In this document: positions 1 to 3,740 of the stretch, piece after piece
Position numbering within the stretch: position 1 is the first letter of the stretch
Layout: each line of letters opens with the position of its first letter
Assembly (NCBI GenBank): GCA_021788675.1
Contig: JAJYKI010000056.1
Coordinates: 1-5,251 of the forward strand
DNA length: 5,251 nucleotides
Reading direction: 5' to 3'
Source of the DNA: a bacterium
GTDB lineage: Bacteria > Patescibacteriota > Saccharimonadia > Saccharimonadales > UBA4665
Notes under the pieces: model-generated
What the model saw: the letters and a program-made list of their open reading frames with translations, nothing else
Database searches by the model: none
Told to the model about the DNA's origin: nothing
Made by a program: the position numbers and the translations under genes

Positions 1-210
1 ATTCTGTTCGTCTTTTCTGGCATCTTCGGCTAACTTAGCAGCCTCTTCTCTAGCCTGAGCTAGGATTTTCTCAGCTTCTTTAGCAGCTTTTTGTCTTTCT
101 TTTTCAGCTTTCGTTTCAATGTCCAATTGACGTCGTTTAGTAATCAAAGTATTGGCACCAAAGCCAACTCCAAGACCAACCACAGCCAATACTATGGATA
201 ATATGACCAT
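1..210 (-). CDS. rny: Ribonuclease Y, N-terminal part (cut by window edge)
   Basis: The frame starts at ATG 210-208 and runs off the left edge after 70 codons. Residues about 2-19 are a hydrophobic, glycine-rich membrane segment, followed by basic KRR (25-27) and then a highly charged Ala/Glu/Lys/Arg region that should form a long coiled coil. This is the N-terminal design of RNase Y, the membrane-anchored endoribonuclease that starts mRNA decay. Its KH and HD catalytic domains would lie outside the window. An AAAGGA ribosome-binding site (216-221) sits 5 nt upstream of the ATG and supports this start. Location near recA fits, since rny often lies close to recA in Gram-positive bacteria. The gene is separated from tsaB by 239 bp and appears to have its own promoter. 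Because only the anchor and coiled coil are seen, another membrane-anchored coiled-coil protein cannot be excluded. Confidence 0.72.
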   Translation of the reverse strand, partial: MVILSIVLAVVGLGVGFGANTLITKRRQLDIETKAEKERQKAAKEAEKILAQAREEAAKLAEDARKDEQN

Positions 211-406
211 ACATTTCCTTTCTTGTTTGTATTTGGGATATGAAACCGGGCCGTTGACAATGTAAAAACCAAACGCTCGCTATCACTTCTCTAGTCTGGA
301 TACAATCAGCTTCAGGCCGTCTGCCTTAACATCCCAAAATGTTTAAAAACGCTTATATAAAAATCTGGTGCCTGACACAGAGATAGTCTCTCGCTAAATC
401 AAGCTC
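211..406 (-). other. Long non-coding leader upstream of rny
   Basis: The 239 bp between tsaB and rny hold no convincing gene on either strand. If transcription starts near 406, as the promoter at 413-442 predicts, the rny mRNA would carry about 196 nt of leader. Visible structure on the minus strand includes an AGAGA/TCTCT stem (379-391, 3-nt loop), a terminator-like hairpin followed by five T (359-381), and an AACAT/ATGTT stem with a 6-nt loop (328-343). The stems are short and I recognise no known riboswitch or small RNA. A regulatory role is inference from length and position. Confidence 0.4.
359..381 (-). terminator. Weak terminator-like hairpin in the rny leader
   Basis: On the minus strand TCTGTG (381-376) pairs with CACCAGA (370-364) with one bulged C, a 5-nt loop (375-371), and then five T (363-359). 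The upstream stem AGAGA/TCTCT (391-379) shares bases 379-381, so the two hairpins exclude each other. The stem is short and bulged, so it could be a weak terminator for tsaEB, an attenuator for rny, or chance. Confidence 0.22.
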
Positions 407-412
407 AAGTAA

Positions 413-442
413 ACTATACCTCTCAAACCTTAAAAACGTCAA
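413..442 (-). promoter_or_regulatory. Sigma70-type promoter for rny
   Basis: On the minus strand TTGACG (442-437; five of six match the -35 consensus) is followed after 18 nt by TATAGT (418-413; five of six match the -10 consensus). The predicted start is near 406. The -35 begins 7 nt beyond the tsaB stop codon, so rny would be transcribed independently of tsaEB, possibly with added read-through. This is the best-matching promoter in the window. Confidence 0.6.
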
Positions 443-449
443 TTGGTTA

Positions 450-842
450 CTATTTCTTAGGCTTAGTAATATGGACCGGATGTCCGTAGCTTGGAGTAAC
501 TATTTGATCATCGGCGCCGTTCATTAATCGCCCGGTAGTGGCAACCTGCCAGCCATCTCCGCCCGCCGACACGATTGGCACATTCAATGAATAGGCCAGA
601 CTATTAGCTACACTATGGCCGATCCTTAGGCCCGTAAAGCTGCCCGGTCCGGCAAACACGCCTATGGCTTCAATATCTTTCAGCTGCAGGTTGCTATCAT
701 TACATAGTTGATCAATTTTTCGAAGCAAACTTTCAGCTAGTGTGCGATCGGCTTGCCAGATAGAGCGCGAGCGTTCAACCTCATCTTCGTAAATATACAA
801 TTCGGCTTCCGGATGATCGGTTCGAATTAGTAGTATCTTCAT
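450..842 (-). CDS. tsaB: TsaB, tRNA t6A37 biosynthesis complex subunit (short form)
   Basis: This 130-residue protein carries the TsaB signature GPGSFTGLRIG at residues 65-75, followed by a small-residue helix (HSVANSLAYSL) and the strand VPIVSAGG. TsaB dimerises with TsaD and scaffolds the complex that transfers the threonylcarbamoyl group to adenosine 37 of ANN-decoding tRNAs in the cytoplasm. The E. coli protein is about 230 residues. Here most of the C-terminal domain is missing, and only a short tail with P-x-Y (117-119) and ITKPKK at the end remains. The phosphate-binding loop typical of the ASKHA fold is degenerate (RTDHP), as expected because TsaB is not the catalytic subunit. A strong AAGGGAG site (850-856) lies 7 nt before the ATG, inside the end of tsaE, and the genes overlap by 4 bp, so translation is probably coupled. 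The stop is TAG and there is no frameshift, so the short form looks genuine. Confidence 0.9.
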   Translation of the reverse strand: MKILLIRTDHPEAELYIYEDEVERSRSIWQADRTLAESLLRKIDQLCNDSNLQLKDIEAIGVFAGPGSFTGLRIGHSVANSLAYSLNVPIVSAGGDGWQVATTGRLMNGADDQIVTPSYGHPVHITKPKK

Positions 843-1294
843 TGGTTGACTCCCTTCAGGACGTATGTCAGGACAGGCGGACAGTCAATCTGAATCTTGC
901 GCCCCGTCTCTCCCACGACCTGAATAGTGAGTCGAATATGATTTTCGGGCAGCACGTCCTTAACTAAGCCGGCCCATTCAATGACCGTGACGTATGACGG
1001 ATCGCCTATGACTTCTTCGAGCATATCCTTTATGATGCCGGCTTCATTCAAACGATAAAAATCAAAATGGGCGATTGCAAAATCTTTGGCTGCATAATCG
1101 TTACGAATCGTAAAACTGGGGCTGGAAACGTGATCCCGACTACCGGCGCCTTCGGCTAAACCCTTAACGAAAGTGGTCTTGCCGCCACCAAGATCGCTAA
1201 CCAGTTCAATCAGTTCGCCACCCTTAAGATTGCCCCCGATACTTAACGCAAAGGCTCGCATTGCCCGAAGATCTGCTATTTCAAATTCCGCCAT
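839..1294 (-). CDS. tsaE: TsaE, t6A37 biosynthesis ATPase
   Basis: This 151-residue protein is the usual length for TsaE, the P-loop ATPase that drives turnover of the TsaB-TsaD complex in tRNA t6A synthesis. Visible motifs are the Walker A loop SDLGGGKTT (33-41), the family signature SSPSFTIRNDY (57-67), HFDFYRL (76-82) and VIEWAG (104-109) with acidic residue E106. The first glycine of the P-loop consensus is serine here (S33), while the glycines next to the lysine, K39 and T40 are intact, so nucleotide binding is probably kept. The gene lies first in a two-gene unit with tsaB and ends in an ATGA overlap with it. No well-placed Shine-Dalgarno precedes the ATG: AGGA is only 1 nt away. A -10-like box ends 7 nt before the start codon, suggesting a leaderless transcript. 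tsaD, the catalytic partner, is not in the window. Confidence 0.92.
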   Translation of the reverse strand: MAEFEIADLRAMRAFALSIGGNLKGGELIELVSDLGGGKTTFVKGLAEGAGSRDHVSSPSFTIRNDYAAKDFAIAHFDFYRLNEAGIIKDMLEEVIGDPSYVTVIEWAGLVKDVLPENHIRLTIQVVGETGRKIQIDCPPVLTYVLKGVNQ

Positions 1295-1301
1295 TCCTAA
1301 A

Positions 1302-1307
1302 ATTATC
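1302..1307 (-). promoter_or_regulatory. -10 box for tsaE-tsaB (leaderless)
   Basis: On the minus strand GATAAT (1307-1302) matches the -10 consensus at five of six positions. Transcription would begin near 1295, directly before the tsaE ATG at 1294, giving a leaderless mRNA. No clear -35 is seen at 16-18 nt. A second A/T-rich candidate, TATAAG, lies a few bases upstream and would leave a leader of only a few more bases. Confidence 0.4.
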
Positions 1308-1360
1308 CCTTATATGCTGCCAAAACGCCAGATTGAGTAAGGCATTCATAAAAAAACAAT

Positions 1361-1366
1361 TATACT
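1361..1366 (+). promoter_or_regulatory. -10 box for the PRC-barrel gene (leaderless)
   Basis: TATACT (1361-1366) matches the -10 consensus at five of six positions and puts the transcript start near 1373, four bases before the ATG at 1377. A TTGAGT at 1333-1338 resembles a -35, but its 22-nt spacing is too long to trust. There is no room for a Shine-Dalgarno between the predicted start and the ATG. Confidence 0.4.
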
Positions 1367-1376
1367 TAATTTAGGT

Positions 1377-1892
1377 ATGCTAAAGCTGATCAATAGCCTG
1401 ATTGACAAACCGGTGCTGTCTTTCCGAAGCGGCACGGCAATTGCCACGGTACAATCGCCCCTGATTAATCCGGATAATCTAAAAATCGAGGGTTTTTACT
1501 GCAAAGACAGATTTCATAATAACCCCTTGATCATGTTGTACTCGGACATACGGGACTTCAATGGCTCAGCCTACTTCGTAAACGATATTGACGCCTTAAG
1601 CGAGCCCGAGGAGCTAGTCAGGCTGAAGAAAGTCATCGACGCGGAGTGGATCCTCGACGGCAAACCCGTCTACACGGTATCCAAACAAAAAGTCGGAAAA
1701 GTAAACGACTATGCCGTAGAGGTTGAAACCATGTACATCCAAAAGCTGTATGTATCTCAGAACCTGCTCAAGAATTTCAAACTTTCCAGCCTAAGCATTG
1801 ACCGTTCCCAGATTCAGGAAATTACCGATAAAAGAATCGTTATTCAAGACTTAGTCGCCGGCGGTCAAGTGACCGCCACGGTTGCGGCCTGA
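1377..1892 (+). CDS. PRC-barrel domain protein, role unknown
   Basis: This 171-residue protein appears to hold two PRC-barrel-like units. The first spans about residues 5-75 and begins LINSLIDKPVLSFRSGTAIA. The second spans about 95-160 and contains the typical GKPVYTVSKQKVGKVNDYAV pattern of a small beta barrel. PRC barrels occur in RimM (ribosome maturation), photosynthetic reaction centre H subunits, and many small bacterial proteins of unknown function. They usually mediate protein binding. No signal peptide, membrane segment or catalytic motif is visible, so a cytoplasmic binding or adaptor role is the most that can be inferred. It is transcribed away from tsaE and towards recX, and its last 42 bp overlap the recX 3' end. 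The start is supported by a -10 box just upstream, not by a Shine-Dalgarno. The only methionines beyond the first are far downstream, within the fold. The stop is TGA. Confidence 0.75.
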   Translation: MLKLINSLIDKPVLSFRSGTAIATVQSPLINPDNLKIEGFYCKDRFHNNPLIMLYSDIRDFNGSAYFVNDIDALSEPEELVRLKKVIDAEWILDGKPVYTVSKQKVGKVNDYAVEVETMYIQKLYVSQNLLKNFKLSSLSIDRSQIQEITDKRIVIQDLVAGGQVTATVAA

Positions 1893-2498
1893 GACTTGCG
1901 GCCGTCCAATCCGCTTGGCAATCGACTCATAGCTGAAACCTTGGCTCATCAGGTAGCGGAATAGCTTGGGTTGATTATCCGCGTACTGGCTTAAGCCTTG
2001 CTTGCGCTCGATCATTTGATCAAGTGCCTTGTTTTCATCATAGTCAGCATCGGCTAGGTTCTGTTCGACGATTTTTTCATCTACCCCTTTAGTTTTTAGC
2101 TTGTGTTTTATAGCCCGTTTGGAAAGCGGTTTTTTAAGCAAGGAATCGTGAATATAGGCGCTGGTAAAAGAGTTGTCATCAATCAGACCGCCTGAACTTA
2201 ACCGCTCAACGATTGCATTGGCCAGTTCAGGCTCGCAGCCTTTTAATAAAAGGTACTGCCGGACTTCCTTTTTTGATCGGATACGACGGTCCGCGTAACG
2301 CTGAGCGGCACGGAAGTATTTAAGTCGGTTGATACGCCGGCTTAGATCGTCTAGGCTGTTAGGGTTCAGATCACTGCCAACACTAAGCTCTAGCTCGGCC
2401 ACATCCTGGCTGCTGATATTACCTAAGTATTGATTGTCGACAACGACGCTATAGACGTGCGGGTTACTGACCAGCGGTTTAATTGCCGTCAGCTTCAT
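1851..2498 (-). CDS. recX: RecX, regulator of RecA
   Basis: This 215-residue protein fits RecX, which binds in the groove of RecA filaments and modulates RecA activity. Residues 1-50 form the beta-rich N-terminal extension common in Gram-positive-type RecX (TAIKPLV...VYSVVVDNQYLG). Three helical repeats follow: about 62-117 (RYADRRIRSKKEVRQYLLLKG, ending GLIDDNSFTSAYI), 119-166 (KPLSKRAIKHKLKTKGV) and 174-199 (PKLFRYLMSQGFSYESIAKRI). The start lies 7 nt after the recA stop, with an AAGGA site within the last recA codons, so the pair is one operon with coupled translation. The final 14 codons, including a basic/glycine-rich tail (SGRNRGG), lie in the region overlapping the convergent PRC-barrel gene. 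That tail is beyond the third repeat and is probably dispensable to the fold, which is inference. Confidence 0.93.
   Translation of the reverse strand: MKLTAIKPLVSNPHVYSVVVDNQYLGNISSQDVAELELSVGSDLNPNSLDDLSRRINRLKYFRAAQRYADRRIRSKKEVRQYLLLKGCEPELANAIVERLSSGGLIDDNSFTSAYIHDSLLKKPLSKRAIKHKLKTKGVDEKIVEQNLADADYDENKALDQMIERKQGLSQYADNQPKLFRYLMSQGFSYESIAKRIGRPQVSGRNRGGHLTAGD
1860..1877. repeat. Perfect 8-bp palindrome in the convergent gene overlap
   Basis: GGCGGTCA (1860-1867) and TGACCGCC (1870-1877) are perfect inverted repeats separated by AG, giving a GC-rich hairpin of 7 bp with a 4-nt loop in RNA from either strand. It lies inside the 42 bp coding for both the PRC-barrel and RecX C-termini. There is no T-tract on either side, so it is not a classical intrinsic terminator, but it could protect or help end both convergent mRNAs. 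Confidence 0.65.
1882..1904. repeat. TTGCGGCC direct repeat with a GC hairpin over the PRC-barrel stop codon
   Basis: TTGCGGCC occurs at 1882-1889 and again at 1896-1903. The same bases allow a CGGCC/GGCCG stem (1885-1889 with 1900-1904) with a 10-nt loop that contains the TGA stop of the PRC-barrel gene (1890-1892). With the adjacent palindrome this makes two GC hairpins in tandem at the convergent gene ends. No T-run follows on either strand. Confidence 0.4.
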
Positions 2499-2505
2499 GA
2501 ATCGG

Positions 2506-3543
2506 CTATTCCTTTTCGGCTTCTTCGAGTGCAGTTACCGCCCGGGCGATTTCATCCATGGCTTTGGGGTTTTCTTTTAGGTAAGTCTTGGCAGCTTCGC
2601 GCCCCTGGGCGATTTTTTCTCCCTTATAGGCATACCAAGCTCCGGATTTATCAACCACACCTTTGGCTGCCGCCAGGTCAATAATATCGCCGGATCGGCT
2701 GATACCTTCGTTATACATGATGTCGAATTCGGCTTCGCGGAATGGCGGTGCGATCTTGTTTTTAACGACTTTGACCCTGGTGCGGTTGCCGATTACATCC
2801 TCGCCCTGCTTAATTTGGCCGATACGCCGGATATCCATCCTGACGCTTGAATAGAACTTAAGCGCATTACCGCCGGTTGTGGTTTCGGGATTACCGAACA
2901 TCACACCTATCTTCATTCTGATTTGGTTGATAAAGATAACTGTGGCTTTGGACCTGGATATGACACCGGTCAGTTTTCTTAGGGCCTGACTCATTAATCT
3001 GGCTTGCAGACCCGGCAGACTGTCGCCCATATCGCCCTCAATTTCAGCCCGTGGCACCAAAGCCGCCACCGAGTCAACCACAATGATATCAACCGCATTT
3101 GACCTGACCAGGGTTTCGGTTATTTCAAGGGCCTGTTCGCCGTTATCCGGTTGACTAAGGAGTAAGTTGGCCACATCGACACCGATTCTCTTGGCATAAG
3201 CCGGGTCTAGTGCGTGCTCGGCATCTATAAACGCGGCGGTACCTCCCCGTTTCTGCACCTCAGCAATCGCGTGCAGCGTCAGTGTCGTTTTACCCGAAGA
3301 TTCCGGACCGTAGATTTCAATAATACGGCCCTTTGGAATGCCCCCACCGAGAGCCAGGTCAAGCGACAAACAACCGCTGGAGATAAACTCAACATTAGCC
3401 GATGCGTGGTTTTCGCCCAGCTTCATGATGGCGCCTTTGCCGAATTGTTTTTCTATCTGTTCAAGCGCTACTCCCAGCGCCTTGGCCTTGCCGTCAGTTT
3501 CGGTCGCAGCCTCAGTTTTATTAACAGCCTTGGATTGAGCCAT
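2506..3543 (-). CDS. recA: RecA recombinase
   Basis: This full-length 345-residue RecA is the ATP-dependent strand-exchange protein of homologous recombination and recombinational repair. The core is highly conserved: Walker A GPESSGKTT (79-87), catalytic glutamate E109 in FIDAEHALD, Walker B DIIVVDS (152-158), switch glutamine Q207 in FINQIRMKIG, and the DNA-binding L2 loop around MFGNPETTTGGNALKF (215-230). The C-terminus ends in an acidic tail (EEAEKE), as in other RecA proteins where it tempers DNA binding. The N-terminal 20 residues are variable and polar. There is no intein or insertion. A GGAAAGGA site (3555-3562) lies about 11 nt upstream of the ATG, a slightly long but plausible spacing. 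The gene leads the recA-recX operon and diverges from the pilus ATPase gene. I see no obvious LexA-type operator in the upstream region. Confidence 0.99.
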   Translation of the reverse strand: MAQSKAVNKTEAATETDGKAKALGVALEQIEKQFGKGAIMKLGENHASANVEFISSGCLSLDLALGGGIPKGRIIEIYGPESSGKTTLTLHAIAEVQKRGGTAAFIDAEHALDPAYAKRIGVDVANLLLSQPDNGEQALEITETLVRSNAVDIIVVDSVAALVPRAEIEGDMGDSLPGLQARLMSQALRKLTGVISRSKATVIFINQIRMKIGVMFGNPETTTGGNALKFYSSVRMDIRRIGQIKQGEDVIGNRTRVKVVKNKIAPPFREAEFDIMYNEGISRSGDIIDLAAAKGVVDKSGAWYAYKGEKIAQGREAAKTYLKENPKAMDEIARAVTALEEAEKE

Positions 3544-3591
3544 GTATATTTAAATCCTTTCCTACGTCCCTCTTAGACTTAGATATATACT

Positions 3592-3620
3592 ACTATAAAG
3601 CCGAATTGCCCTGCAGCCAA
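3592..3620 (-). promoter_or_regulatory. Promoter for recA-recX
   Basis: On the minus strand TTGGCT (3620-3615; four of six match the -35 consensus) and TATAGT (3597-3592; five of six match the -10 consensus) are separated by 17 nt. The predicted start near 3585 gives a leader of about 42 nt that contains the recA ribosome-binding site. The surrounding A/T-rich bases offer other possible -10 boxes, so the exact start is uncertain. No SOS-box palindrome of the E. coli (CTG-N10-CAG) or Bacillus (GAAC-N4-GTTC) type was seen. Confidence 0.5.
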
Positions 3621-3692
3621 AACGATTACCGCCTAAATATAAGAAAGATTTAATTTGGCCATAACATTAGCCGTGCTTTTTTGCGTCCGGAT

Positions 3693-3701
3693 TGTTATAC
3701 T
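3693..3701 (+). promoter_or_regulatory. Extended -10 promoter for the pilB-type gene
   Basis: TGTTATACT (3693-3701) is an extended -10 element, TGn followed by TATACT. No good -35 is seen 16-18 nt upstream, which is typical when the TGn extension is present. The start would be near 3708, leaving a 33-nt leader. That leader has an AAAGG at 3709-3713, but it lies about 27 nt from the ATG, too far to serve it normally. Confidence 0.45.
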
Positions 3702-3740
3702 AAACGCTAAAGGTAAAGTGGGCAAATACCAATACCAAAA

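Noticed and set aside
254..306. Possible plus-strand promoter in the rny leader (TTGACA at 254-259, TACAAT at 301-306)
   Set aside because: The two boxes are 41 nt apart, far from the needed 16-18, and no plus-strand gene follows.
2430..2854. Two plus-strand frames at 2430-2684 and 2663-2854
   Set aside because: They lie antisense to recX and recA coding sequence, with compositions unlike real proteins. They are shadows.
3214..3576. A 120-codon plus-strand frame and a shorter one at 3338-3538
   Set aside because: Both are antisense to the highly conserved N-terminal half of recA and show no protein-like pattern or plausible start signal.
3676..3682. T-run on the plus strand in the recA/pilB gap as a terminator
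   Set aside because: No stem precedes it (only a 3-bp GGC/GCC match), and no gene ends upstream on that strand nearby.
3544..3740. SOS/LexA operator for recA
   Set aside because: No E. coli-type or Bacillus-type palindrome was found by eye. The only CTGCAG-like match lacks the required spacing.
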